From positions 116,180 to 180,179 of the forward strand of contig WBMV01001905.1 of NCBI GenBank assembly GCA_013396655.1: a DNA stretch of 64,000 nucleotides, written 5' to 3'. This document shows, one piece after another, positions 36,721 to 48,905 of the stretch. Made by a program: the position numbers and the translations under genes. A model generated the notes under the pieces. That model did not search any database. It had not been told where the DNA came from and saw only the letters and a program-made list of their open reading frames with translations. Position 1 is the first letter of the stretch. Every line of letters begins with the position of its first letter. Source of the stretch: Campylorhamphus procurvoides (Eukaryota > Chordata > Aves > Passeriformes > Dendrocolaptidae).

Positions 36721-39700
36721 AGAGTCATTATCTGAATCTTTATTATCTAATTTTTTGTGCTAGTTTTCACAGTTAATCTGTTACTAAGATCATCCAATTA
36801 ATAGCTGCCATTTCCATTTCCATACCACATTCTCACAGGCAATCCTGACTCGACTCTTGTTATTTATCATGTGTTAATACTCAGGCAAACTAGGTTACAG
36901 GTCGTTTTAATGCTAGCTAGAGAGTGTCCACCCACTATAAATATTGCACTTTTTGCCTTCCCCCCCTCTTCATTTTAAACACCTAGTCAGTTGTTTTTTT
37001 TAATTCTTTCATGAGCACTAAATAAACTTGAGTTTTGGCACACAGTACATTTCAGGGTTTATAAGGTGTAGCTTTCTTTACTGATTATATTCTTTTTTTC
37101 ATTCTTTCTTAACTCTTAGCTAATCACCAAAGTCCTGTCTGTAGTGCTAGTTTACCTGCTTATGTCTGGAAATCATGTCCAAAGCATATATTGAAAGAAT
37201 AGATGAAGAGCCCTTACAATTTCAAATAATTTTTGGACCATTAATATTTATAAAAAGTAAATCTTTTCCTAAGATCAGGTGTGCTTTAATCTAGCTAACT
37301 TCATAAAACATTTTCCTCAATTTGACAAGATTGTTTCTTGAGAACAGAAATGGCCATTTTGTTTTCTGCATTTGCTGTGAACAAGGTCTGCTCTAGACCC
37401 AAATTTATTTTCTACAGCCAAAAGTGTTTATGATTGAAACTCAACTTTATATCATTATAAGAATTTTAGTTTATATGTCTGTTTTTTTTTAATCTGAGCA
37501 TAGCCATCCATGTTTTGTTTCTAATATCTCTTCAACAGAACTTGCTTTGAAATTCATCCAGGTCACACTTTGATACCTTAGCAGTTTATGTTTTCTCAAC
37601 TATTTTTACTTTCCTGTCTTTATACACCATCAGTACTCAACATTATTACATGGCTTTCCTCCTTACTTGTGATTTTTCCCCTAAAACACATATGGTGATT
37701 TTATTTAGGATAATTGTTGCACTGTATTTCTAATGAATGTTATTGCTTATTGTCTACCCAGCATGCCAGTAATTCTGTCTGCCTTGTTTTTTTGCCTTAG
37801 CTCTTTGCATTATACTTCAAACATTTGCATTGTTTCTTGTTTCCACCTGCTCTTTAATACCGTTAGAAAAAAATTGGATTTTTTGCAAGAAAATACCTTG
37901 AAGTTGCTAATGAAGAGGTAACATTTGAGGAGATCTTGGAGTCCTCCAGACACTAGAAATGTTCCTAAGTTCTAATTGGAAAAAGATTAATGTGGAGCTG
38001 TGCCATCCTCCTGCAATACTGCATCATCTTGGAACACTTTGCTCCTGTGAGTAATTTTCTTCAAAAAAAAAAAAAATCACATTAAACAGTAGGTGTCCGG
38101 TGTCCAAACTAATGGCAATATTTCAGTACAGATTTTGTGTTAGGTTTTGCATCATGTTCCATCACACAGCACACGTAGTAAGATTCATCATATTTCATCA
38201 ACCAGTTTTACTAAATGTCAGGCATTTAATAAAGGGAAAGGGCAAAAAGTTTTAAAGGGTTTGCATTGCCTTGTTAATCAGCACTAGAAAAAGTTTTGAA
38301 GAACTCAGCGACTCGTTAATTTAAGAGCAAGTTTCTGGAAGCTATAACATAGCTGAAATCCAAATTTTCTTCTAACAATCAAGGGACCTCAGCTGCTAAA
38401 TTTCAAATGTTAAAATGTATACTTATATGTGCTGCAAATCTGGTTTGCCTAGCAAATATATGCAGGCAGCAAAGTAATTTGTCAATACTTAAAAGAAGAA
38501 GCTATCACAAGAACAGACTCTAAGAAGTATCAGTGCCTCTCATAAAACCATCTCTTCACCTGCTCTAGAGGACAGACCAAGTCCAGTAACAGCTATTACT
38601 GTTTACTAAAAAGAAGGTTCTTATTGTTAACGAGATGTGCAGGATTGACAGTTCAGCATCGATAGGAAAATACAGTTGTTGCTTGCCAATCATTACATGA
38701 CAGACATAAAAAGTCTAAGAAATCTAACAGATGAAAACTTTTACTGTCATTCTTTGAAATTAAAAATACTTTCACTTACCACTTCTTTTTGCTGTAATTC
38801 ATAATTCTTTACAACATTTTCTCACAGCATCTAGCATATAGGACTGAACTCCCCAGTGTCTGTACACAGCGCATAGCACTATTTCATCTGAATAGTTCAA
38901 TTATCCTCTGTGAGGGTACTTCAGCAAAAGCTGTTCAATGGAAGTATGGGTGGCAGAATCAAACCCTCAGCTTACATGGAGTTCAGCATCCCTTTACTGT
39001 TTACTTTGATTAACTACATCACTGCACATTTTCAAGAGGAAACACAATTTTCGCTAACAGTAACTCAGCAACTTACAGTAAAGTGGTAAAAGCTTTGAGC
39101 AGACAATTCTAGGTGTTGGAGATAGTGCAAGTGATAAAATGATGTATAAAATGACATGATAACAAACACTGACCATATCTCTGATTTTTCTTTAGTAGCA
39201 GACAATATCATCATTCACACAGCTGTGAACCATTCAAGAAGGTATTATCCTCTGAGTTCTGACATCAAAAAACTTATCGCTTCCAGCCTTACAGTAAAGC
39301 CATTTAGTAGGTAATAAAAATGAGCAGGAAATTTCCGTAGTGGTCTGACTTGACAGCAGAGACCAAATTTCCACAAAGTGGTACCGTTATATATAATTTA
39401 TATCTCCCTACACCATCTAATCCTTCTGAGAAGATTAATTCTGAGCAGAAGGCATGCCATAGACAGACTAAATACCTTGCCTCAGGGTCTGCAGTAGACA
39501 TGGACAGTTTTTATTTCTTCCAGAGGTTCCTCAGGAATTCTATTGACAAAGGCCCACAAATATTTATTTTTTTCTTTTTTTGTCATTTTCCAGATCTTCT
39601 GGCAGTCCATCTCAGTTCCTAATCAAGATGAAGCCTTTGATTTTGTGCTGTCCTTGTTTTTCAATTAACTTTAAACTAGAGTTCCTGATTGTCATTGCAG

Positions 39701-42102
39701 GACAGGTTAAAATAGAGAAAAAATTCAGCAGTGGTCAGGAGTATGGGGAAAAGCACAGTATATGTACTATAACCAAGGTTTAATTCTATCTGTTCACACT
39801 GCTGTTATCTTAACATCCCAAGAAATCAATTAATTAAAAGACAGCTATGAGCAGAAAAATCCATACTCAATACTCAAATAAACAATATTGCTGAGTGTAA
39901 ATAGCAGCCTCATGCAAACTGCTGGCCAGAGGTACCCTTTGTGAACTCAGTCCCCAAATCCCCATCTTTTAAAATCCGCTCTTTCCATTTCATATTGACA
40001 AAGAAAATAAATCATGGAAGATGTGGTCTGTGCTGGAAACACAGCCAAAAAACACCAAAACACAAGGACAAGATTCAGTTCTGGACTGCAGATGCCTACA
40101 TGTAAGTATGGGCCATCTGCTACATTTCTGAGCTGCTATTTTAATCCAATGAGTTTCAGGTATCTATTTAGCATAAACATCGAGTGGTATTTGAAGCACT
40201 TGTGACACTCATGTCTGACCTCTAGCTCTCCTCCCCTTTCCTGTAAGTGCTGCATTGTTTGTGCATATTCTGGATATTCTATGACATCTGAAAGTGGCAC
40301 CACACACCTGTGTTCAGGAAGCTGAACTGAGATCTTGGATGACATGGTTAGTGGCATCTGCTGAGCCAAATCTCCAGGTTTGACTGACGTTATTGACTAA
40401 ATCTCCCTTATCTATAATGAGGCTTTAGTCGCCCAGGGTAGGCAACACTTGCATAAATACACATCTGCATTTGAAATGCTCTGTGTGCATCTGTACTGGC
40501 AGATGGAGAACAGGGTGCAGCATGTGATGTTTATATTTAGGCATTTGCATCAAGTTTCCCAACAGGTTGATAACTGTACGTGGATGTCTTAAGGTAAGGG
40601 TTAAGCCCCATCCCAGGTAACTGTAGTCTCCTGAGGCACTTCAGTCACATATCTAAGCTAATAAATTACTAACTTAATTAGAACTGTCTTTTCAAGGGTC
40701 CATCTCCTTTTCAGTCATTTCCAAGGGACTAGGCTTTCTTGAAAATCTGGTTTTACATTCTATTACAGTTTCAATATTAAGTTCTCCATCCTTCTATTGT
40801 CCCTTACTGTACAATGGATATGTTTTTACATGCCTTTGTGCCACCACAGTCTTATTTATCTTGAGCTCTTTCAAGAGATCAACACATTCCTTGGATCTCA
40901 ATTTTAACCGGACAAATAATGGAAAAAATATTTCAAATAATATATTGTTTGAAAACAATTGTTGAATAAACTCTATTTGCAAACATTAGATGACTGATTT
41001 ACTCTGATATCCCTTTTTTTTTTGTTGTTCATTTAAATTTTTCTTTCTCTTACACACAAGTAGACACACAGCAGTACAGTACAAAAGAAGTCAGCTCTAA
41101 AACACAGCCCCACAAACACTGGAATTACAGCTTTCAGTATGCTTTCATGTACCTCTAGTGTTCTCAGCTATCACATCTTTTAATGAGATCTATTTGGTCT
41201 GACTTAAAATTGCTGAAATACAATCTCTGTCATAGGTACACAGATAGCCCTCTTCAGTCATCTACCATTCCTCACTCCATAATTATTTAATGTCATGATT
41301 CCCTATGAGGAAAGTGTATACAGCATATTCAGGGCTCAGTACAGGGTAGGTGCTCTTTCCATTAAACAGACTGTATTTCCTGACCTTCAAAGAAAGAAGG
41401 AAACAATCTTTGCAGCAAAATATCTTTTCACACAAATTAGAGAGGAGGGCAAACTGCAGAAAATTTACTGTGCTAGTTTATTTCTGATACATATGGATGC
41501 TTTGACTTTCCTTACTATTGATTTTTTTCTATGCTTTGAAACTATTTACAATGTGAGTGCTAGCAGACATTTTCATCACGCTGAAAAAAAAAGAAAATCA
41601 ATTCACTCTTACCTACCACCTGCTCAACAACTCTGGGCACATCAGTGTCCCATCCTTTGGATGACTCTAGGAAATACTACAGTTATAGCAACCACCTAGG
41701 GTGCTTCCCTGCCTTAATCTTTTCCTGCCTTTTCTGAGAAATTTTCTGAGAAATATGTCTGATACAAACTTGGTTTCTTGTTTCCTTGTTGTAACTTCTT
41801 TTTATGATTTCATAAGCATCAGCCTTACTGGGAGCTGTGAGGTGGTGGGTGTCTCACAGAGAGGTGGTGGGTGGGACGGGGAAGTGAAGTATTTTAGTTG
41901 TAACACTACAGCTGCTTTTCTGTAAATGACACTGCCAGCCTGTTTCACTATGAGTAATTTAGCACTTGAGTCACACTCACCTACAGAGATGTCTTTTTCC
42001 TTGCTGCAATCCAGCATTTTGAATGTTCCATCAAGTCCATCTTTTTCAAGAGAAATCCACTTGGAGGCAGGTTTTCTACTTCAGCTGTTACCCAACGCAA
42101 AA

Positions 42103-42252
42103 ACTGGTAAGTACCAATCTGTATGATTTTTGTGTGCAGGAATTTTCAGCAGTCATGGAAACAGTTGGACACATAAGACTGACTCACAGGAGCAGGAGTT
42201 TACCAGGCTGGACCCAAAGTATATCATTACTTGGCAGCTGGTACTTACCAGT
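42103..42252. repeat. Inverted repeat of a 14-bp splice-donor-like sequence
   Basis: ACTGGTAAGTACCA (42103-42116) recurs as its perfect reverse complement at 42239-42252, with 122 bases between. Each arm contains a strong 5' splice-site consensus (CTG followed by GTAAGT), one on each strand. Similarity does not extend beyond about 14 bases, so it is not the end of a large inverted-repeat element. It could be coincidence. Confidence 0.85.
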
Positions 42253-43834
42253 TGACCCAGTGGTGTAGACACAACCACACACAAAAAACTCTGGAAAAGA
42301 TTGGAGTGTTTAGTTAGCACACCTAGGACCAGCATGCATGGGGAAGATTGCATTTTAAATGTCACTCTCCCTATATATAACACATTTGCCCTTGTAACAG
42401 AGGAACTCTGATTTTTTTATTTCTTTTTAAAAAGAGCTTTAGGTAATACTTTGGTCTGTATAAATAGGTTGTAATTTTGTTAAAAACATTATATAATAAT
42501 ATATCCTTGAGAAATTTGGGAAGGCCTGCCTATGCCATCATAAACATACTAAGTAAAGCCTTTGCATTAACTTCATTTGAAAGAGCTTGTTAAGAGCTAA
42601 GGCAAACAACAAGGTGAAATTGAATTATAGTGGCCTAATATATTATCAGCCATTACCTGAATTTCCTTAACTGCCTGTGGGCATGCTTTTAGTCCACCCC
42701 AATTGTGAGGTAATAAACGTCAGTGAAAGGGAATTCAGAAGAACATTCAAAGCCTAAATAACAGTAAGGAGTCTAAATACTTTGTTGGACTGGTGCCCAT
42801 GTCCTCATATGATATTAGATAGATCAACAAGTGATTTTTCAATTTGTGTTTAAATTTTATTTGTGACATATTACTTGAACCACAGACAATGAGAAAAAGA
42901 TAGAAAAGCTGAGGGGCATAAGGGGGAAGCAAGAGATACTGATGAGTCTCAAATTTGGCAGCCCTGAAAATACTTCTCAAAACAGGTCTGAAATTGCCAA
43001 AACGTATTTAACTAAGGGAAGACAAGGGAAGAACAAAACAAAACAAGGAAAACCTAAACCAAAAATAAGCTTCCCAACATAGAACACAGAGGGTTTTCAA
43101 AATTGCAACATCTAGAAATCTAGAGTAAATGCCTTTACTGAAGAACTTTTATGGTGTTTAAGTCCCACTTTATGTTTACTTTATGGTACTTTTCAGTTAG
43201 CTAGCAATGGGAATATAGTTCTATTTATTTAAATATGTTTATTTATTTTAAAATCTATGTGGATATTTTTATTGGTCCAGCACATTTCAAAATTGCAAAG
43301 TTAACATAAATAAAAATTCTATTGTGAATATTTAATTAACAATTAAGTCTCAAGAGTATTTGTGACTGGATAAAATTCTAATTTAATTAATTCATGTGAA
43401 TCTATAAAGGCAACTTGATTATCACTTGGATTTCTAGTCACAATTTTTAAACACTGAGCATTCCTTATCACTCATGTCCTACCATGTCATGCCTAAAAAT
43501 ATATTTAGATGTACTCACTAACAATATAACATCTTTGATCTTTACAGTCTTACAATGAGGTGTGACTTAGCAGTAATTTTTTTTTATATGTAGAAATGGA
43601 TTTTGATTCATCTGGATTTTTAACAGGTCCACTTAGCACACCTTAAGATAAAATTACTGTGTAGGAATCAAAGACTGGTTTGATTACGTATGATTGTTTA
43701 TGAAGCTGGGCAAATACTGTAAAATTAAAAATTAAATTCTTATGATCTTACTTATCTAGATTCTTTCAGACTTCTGACATCTGCTTTCTGTAAGAAGCTA
43801 CTGGAAAATTGTTAGTTCACATGCTTGAATGCTC

Positions 43835-43869
43835 ATGCAAATGCGAATGATAAACATGGACATGCAAAT
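43835..43869 (+). promoter_or_regulatory. Pair of perfect POU octamer motifs
   Basis: ATGCAAAT occurs at 43835-43842 and again at 43862-43869, with starts 27 bases apart and in the same orientation. This is the canonical octamer bound by POU-family transcription factors. The surrounding 200 bases are AT-rich. Two perfect octamers this close are unlikely by chance locally but not remarkable over 64 kb. No promoter is nearby, so an enhancer role is only a possibility. Confidence 0.3.
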
Positions 43870-44704
43870 ATTCACATAAGAATATGGCATTTATATGTGA
43901 AGGGGAATACCATTTGACACAGATAAAAGAGCTATTTAATGAGCCATAAAAAAAATTTCAATCACACTATTTGCAGCTAGAGTGAACAGTACACATATTA
44001 CTGAGTAACAATCACAGCATCACTGCATATGCTACATCAAATATATCTTTTTAAGGAATAAGTACTCTTTGGCATAGCAGGATAAGATATTGAGCTACTC
44101 AGCCAGAGCTTTGTTAAATGAAAATATGGCTAGATGTTTACCAACTGACACTTCATTTCTGCTCCTTCATTCACTTGTCTTTTCAATCCCTCTTTCACAA
44201 TCATTTCATTTTTGACCGCATGAAGCCATAGTGGAACTTTCTAAATAACTGTCACTTCACATATACATGCATATGTGCATTTATACATACACAAATTATA
44301 CATACATTTGTACAAATAGGTTCATAGCACCTATAAATAGATATTGCTACTGGAATAGCACACATGAAGCAGAAATTGATACACAGTAGACACAGATGTA
44401 AAATAGAAACAAATTATTAGAAAAGAACTGTTAAAATTTGTTCCTGTCGAAGCCAAGAAGAATATTTAAATGTTTCAGCCCAGAAATTTAATACAGATTT
44501 GAATTTATCACAGGGAAAAGAGAGCTTTCCATTAGTGAACTTCATTTTCATCTGATCTCCCAAGCTCTCTACAAAACAGTAGTCTCTTTTCTTCAGTTAA
44601 CCTAATGTGACTCCTGCTTGCTTTCCCTTTGTTCTGTTCTTCAGCCCATTTCTCTTGCAAAATTATGACATTTTAAAATTGAAATTCATTATTTAAATTT
44701 CATG

Positions 44705-44727
44705 GTTTGAAATTTAAAATTTCAAAC
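44705..44727. repeat. Perfect 23-bp palindrome
   Basis: GTTTGAAATTT and AAATTTCAAAC are separated by a single A, giving an 11-bp perfect stem. It sits in AT-rich sequence with repeated 'gaaattt' motifs just upstream (44679-44701) and about 115 bases before a minus-strand CR1 terminus. Confidence 0.9.
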
Positions 44728-44840
44728 TGAAGCAATGTTGAGCACTCAAAATATATGTCATTTCATTGCTGAGGAATAATGTCCTACAAAGTGTGAAAGA
44801 ATTATCTTTCATGCGTGCAAAGGTCTGTAAGCAGTATTTT

Positions 44841-45205
44841 ATAGAATCAGAATGATTTGGGCTGGAAAAAACCTTAAAGATCACCTAGTTCCACACCCCT
44901 TGCCATGGAAGGACACCTTCCACTAGATCATGTTGCTCAAAGTCCCATCCAACTACTTCCGGGGATGGGGGAGCCACAATTTCTCTGGGCAACTGGTTCC
45001 AGTGCCTCACCAACCTCACAGTGAAGAATTTCTTCCTAATGTCTCATCTAAACCTATCCTCTCTCAGTTTAAAGCCATTCCCCCTTGTCCTGTCACTACA
45101 TGCCCTTGCCAAAAGTCCTTCTCCAACTCTCTTGTAGACCCTTTTAGATACTATAAGGTCTCTCTTGTAAGTACAAACTTGAGCTTTCTCCTCTCCAGTC
45201 TATAT
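44841..45205 (-). mobile_element. CR1 LINE 3'-end fragment, minus orientation
   Basis: This is a well-preserved reverse-complement CR1 3' UTR. It runs in order through tagaatcagaatgatttgggctgg, 'aaaccttaaagatcacctagttcca', the 'gccatggaaggacaccttccactagatca' block, 'tctctgggcaactggttccagtgcctcaccaacctcac', 'aagaatttcttcctaat', and 'ccccttgtcctgtcact'. It ends near 'gctttctcctctccagtc'. It is younger and more intact than the other minus-strand CR1 fragments. The 101-codon plus frame across it is a shadow. Confidence 0.93.
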
Positions 45206-45376
45206 TTACAATATATCAGATACAAAATGTCATGAAGCAGCTGTTCAGCACCAAGATTCTCCTTGTTTATATTCCCTTTGCACTAAATTTTCGTTGTAAG
45301 GTAAGCTCTGTACTGCTACTTTCCATGTGGATCTTGATGTTAGATATGGACAGGCAAAGGAATGGATAACAAAACG
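45206..45376. other. Unassigned spacer
   Basis: Short sequence between the CR1 fragment and a purine-rich block; nothing is recognised. Confidence 0.5.
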
Positions 45377-45476
45377 GAACCAGGAAGGAATGAATAGGGG
45401 GAAGAAGGGAGAGAAGGGAGAACTTGGGAAGGTGGAAGGGAGAGGAGAAGGGAGAGAGGGTGGGAGGAATGACTAA
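45377..45476. repeat. Purine-rich low-complexity block
   Basis: About 100 bases of almost pure A/G in GGGAGA/GAAGG-type units. The two minus-strand frames across it (88 and 71 codons) are S/L/P-rich translations of this DNA and not genes. Confidence 0.8.
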
Positions 45477-45765
45477 GAGATGGATAAAAACCAAAAATAT
45501 AAAAGAAAAGATGATATATTTTGGAATCAACAATTAGTTTTACAACCCATCCCATGAGAGCAAGAGTAACCCAAGCTCTTATTAATAGATCCCTTTGGGC
45601 AGAATAGTGTAAAACAACACTGAATGTTTGTTGTTTGTAAATATATATATATGATTTATTTTAGAACAATTTGGTTTCAATGGAAATCAGGTGTGTAGCC
45701 ATTGTGATTATTAGTATCTATACTAATATAGCAATATGAAAGCATAAATATATTACTTAATAAAA

Positions 45766-45952
45766 TAGGAAGGAAGAGAAGGAAGAGGGAAGGAAGGTAG
45801 GAAGGAAGGTAGGAAGGAAGGTGGGAAGGAAGGTAGGATGGAAGGAAGGAAGGAAGGAAGGAAGGAAGGAAGGAAGGAAGGAACGAAGGAACGAAGGAAG
45901 GGAGGAAGGAAAGGAGGAAGGGGAAAGAGGAAGGGAGGAAGGGGAGGGGGTG
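45766..45952. repeat. (GGAA)n microsatellite with 12-bp higher-order units
   Basis: The left half (about 45788-45840) is built of 12-base units of the form GGAAGGAAGGTA, with about four units. The centre (about 45841-45885) is a pure GGAA run. The right half decays into GGAGGAAGGG units. The minus-strand 110- and 68-codon frames, made of repeated P-S-F-L units, are artefacts of this repeat. Confidence 0.95.
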
Positions 45953-46130
45953 GTAATCACCACCTATGGATCTTTGATGACACTTGATTCCTGCAATTAA
46001 TTTGTTCATTTGATGAAATGATGATTGCAGTCTGGATCAGTCAAGTGATGGGAGAATAAGCACACAAAACAGGAAGACCGATGGATTAATATACATTTAG
46101 GTTCAGGTGGGAATGCCCTGGCACCTCCCA

Positions 46131-46666
46131 TGTGGAGTCAGGGAAGCTTACACTGTCTTTTGCAATAGACTCTTGATCTTTTGCAAAACTTTTTGGGTCA
46201 CATGTAGTCCTCTGGTGGAAGGCCTCAGGAGTGAGTCTGGAGGGTGCTTTAAGGGTTTTGATGGTCTATGACCCCTTCCCAGCTGCCTCTCACATGAGTA
46301 CAGCTGAGCCAGGAATGCCCACCACCCCATTCCCACCCCCGCCCCCCTCTGCCATCAGGCTTTCCTTACAGGACTGGGTGGGGGGCACTTTTTGCAATTG
46401 AGTGTAGGACAACTACCATTATAAAGAGCACGATCTGGTTTCTGCACAGGTTGAGCCTCATCCCCTGCACCCTCCATCCCCCAGACCTCCCTCCTCGCTT
46501 TCCATCACCACACCAATGAACTCAGACAGAGCGGATTTCCAGCATAGCTGTTGAGAATGGTTTTCTTCGTGAATAAATTCTTCTCCTCTCAGGCTCGTTT
46601 ACTGGTCCTTTGACCTGAGATATCTGGACAATAATACAACCTTTATCTTATCTCAAGTTCCCATCA
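46131..46666 (+). mobile_element. Probable ERV LTR (TG...CA)
   Basis: The interval begins TGTGGAGT and ends CCATCA. It contains a TATA-like attataaaga (46418-46427), followed about 145 bases later by AATAAA (46572-46577) and a U5-like T/C-rich segment. It is richer in G and C than its surroundings. After two bases comes TGGCG (46669-46673), a start shared with lysine-tRNA-type primer-binding sites, but the rest of that site is not matched. No coding viral genes follow. The left boundary is uncertain because the element may begin a little upstream. Confidence 0.5.
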
Positions 46667-48309
46667 GGTGGCGTAATTCACAATCCAGATCCTCTTAGGA
46701 GGCATATTCTGGGAAGGGATGAGCAGTTTCTTCTTTGCACAGTTTGCTAGTGGACAAAAGTCCTTCAGTGATTTTAACAGTGTTTAAGGTATTAGCCGTA
46801 ACATTTCAGTCTCTCAAAGTTTTCAATGAAACCAAATTCTTATAAATTACCTAAAAGTAAGTATGAGATGTAATAGTCAATCACACAATGTCCAGTACGT
46901 CTCCAATTCAAATGTGAAAATACAACTGTGATGCAAACATGTATCAGTTAAAACCTGATCACTGTTGATGAGGATGTAGCCCTGTGTTTGAATGGGCCAC
47001 TGAACCTTGTTCATACTTTTTCAAAGCAGGTCAATTTAAGAGGTGGAGAGAACTACCAGAATGTTGAGCAGAAATTGGACACTGTCTTAAGTGAGAAGAA
47101 CAAAAGAGCTTTGCTTGTTCAGTATAGTAGAAGAAGACTAAGAGGGAATATGACCATAAACGTGTCATCAAGGGACAGAAGTCAGTGGATGAAAGACCTG
47201 AAAAAGCTCAACAACGATGTCAGCACAAAAATAAACAAGTGTAAACCCAGTATGTTATATACTTAAGCTGTAAGTTACAAGGTTGTATGATGTGGATTTT
47301 GTGTTAGCAAGACAGTGAATTCATGGCCCCAAGAGGCCTGGTGCGAATTCCACATCCCTAACCAAGTTTTCCTTTTAGGAATTTGCCCACAGTTACTGAA
47401 AGTTTTACTCCTGGGACAGACAGTCACCACATCTCAGTCAAACAAAGCTGTCATGGTGAGTCACAGAGAAAAAGGTAGCATGTCAATTAAGCATAATGAT
47501 GTGGCAATTAGCTTTTCATTTTAACTTCCTAAATATGTGCTATGGAATAACTAAAAGGATGCAAAAAAATTGCTTCATCCTCTATTAAGAAATGGGGCAT
47601 GTGAAGAAATGAAAAATATTTGACTACTCAGAAAATCTATTTGTCTTCTTTGTTCAGCATCTCCTTCTATTGATCACTATCAGTGCTGACAAATAGCTTG
47701 AAGCTGTGATCCTGAATTGATATTTAATTAAAATAAAGATCTATTCTAATTGTATGGTAAACACATCATAGTTCTGCATGTAAATAATGTCAACAGATGA
47801 AGGATAAAAGAGGAATTTTAAATAAGTGTTAGAAAGTTTGCAAAGGGGCTAGGGAACAAATCATGCAGAGAAAAGCAATAATTAAATTCTGCCTCTAATT
47901 TATTTTTACTCTGGATTCCACTCTTATTATACTGAAGTTTAAAGACTGATTTCTTATTCACCTTACTAGAGTGAATAAATTACATGTACAATCTGGGGTT
48001 TAGGAGGGGTTAAATCACAAAGGTAATGTTTCCTTCATCAAAGTGTGAAACCTGTTTGTAGAATGAGTAAACCATGTGTGTCATGACATTGAAATATACA
48101 AAATTAAATTACTAAAGTACCTTAAATAGAATGGTGTTTTTTACAGAACATTTTGTCTCTCACTCCTGGTCAGCAACTTTCTGTCATCGTGCCCTTTCTC
48201 CAAACTCATATGCATCATTAATTGGGAGCACTGAACTGTGCTGTTCAGTGCTCAGAGAACAGTCAGTTTTCCTTTATTAGATCCTCTGCAAACAGATAGG
48301 AACATTCAC
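46667..48309. other. Unassigned; possible ERV leader scrap then unique sequence
   Basis: The first about 60 bases may be a decayed retroviral leader downstream of the LTR. The rest holds a 92-codon frame (46988-47266) with no recognisable domain and otherwise nothing I can assign. A perfect hairpin lies at 48226-48253. Confidence 0.45.
48226..48253. repeat. Perfect 11-bp-stem hairpin
   Basis: GAGCACTGAAC (48226-48236) and GTTCAGTGCTC (48243-48253) are perfectly complementary around the 6-base loop TGTGCT. It lies about 60 bases before the start of recognisable CR1. The AT-rich flanks and lack of an extended stem make a microRNA precursor unlikely. Confidence 0.92.
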
Positions 48310-48905
48310 AAGCCCTGGTTGTCATGGCCTGTCACTTTGATACCTTCTGGAGGGAAAACACAGAGGAATATAAGCAATTCAGGAGATTCCTGCAGTGCAT
48401 TGATGATAACTTCCTCTTCTGAGTGATAGAGGAATCAATGAGAACAGTGAGTGGCTTGTTGGGAATGTTCAAGGCAGCCATGGCTGCAGTGACCTTGAGA
48501 TGGTGAAGTTCACGGCAGAGAGGAGGGTAAAAAACAATCTCACAACTCTAGACTTTGGCAGAGCAGAACTTTGTCTCTTCAGAAGGAAAAAAGGAAGCAT
48601 ACAGTGGGTGGAAGCAAGGATGGAGGAATACAGAAACACTATCTGAGCATCCAGGAACAAAGCTAGGAAAGCTAAAGACCGAGTAGAACTGAATCTGTCC
48701 ATGGACGTCAAAGGCAACAAGAAGGGCTTCTCTAAGCACATAAGTGACAAGAAGAAGATCAGGTAAAGTGTGGGATCTTTGTTTAACAAGATGGGGACCT
48801 GGTTACACAGGACACAGAACAGGCCAAAGTACTGAATGTTTCCATTGTCTCAGTCTTTACTAGCAAGACCAGCTGTCAGGCATCCAAGAGACCTTGGGAA
48901 AGGTT
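48310..48905 (+). mobile_element. CR1 LINE, ORF2 5' part
   Basis: The sequence enters CR1 ORF2 in the endonuclease C-terminal region. 'ctggagggaaaacac' and 'tcaggagattcctgcagtgcattgatgataacttcc' (48340-48415) are standard blocks. They are followed by 'gataga.gaatcaatgag', the 'gagatggtgaagttc' block, and the linker region up to 'gcatccaagagaccttgggaaagg' near 48903. The copy is full of stops and frameshifts. The 106-codon minus frame is antisense. Sequence unrelated to CR1 follows, and the element resumes at about 49226. Confidence 0.9.

Larger units (their letters stand above)
36721..44840. other. Unassigned sequence
   Basis: I cannot assign any gene. The first 1.2 kb may be further decayed CR1 in minus orientation. 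A 134-codon frame (41295-41699) has no recognisable domain. Specific sites inside (inverted donor-like repeat at 42.1-42.25 kb, octamer pair at 43.8 kb, palindrome at 44.7 kb) are listed separately. Confidence 0.5.

Noticed and set aside
38774..38820. Minus-strand exon ending in GAAGTG|GTAAGTG
   Set aside because: Only about 13 codons are open and no credible acceptor with a pyrimidine tract precedes them.
45677..46009. 110-codon frame with repeated P-S-F-L units as a repeat protein
   Set aside because: It is a translation of the GGAA/GGAAGGAAGGTA microsatellite.
48226..48253. MicroRNA precursor
   Set aside because: The stem is only 11 bp with no extended pairing beyond it, too short for a pre-miRNA.
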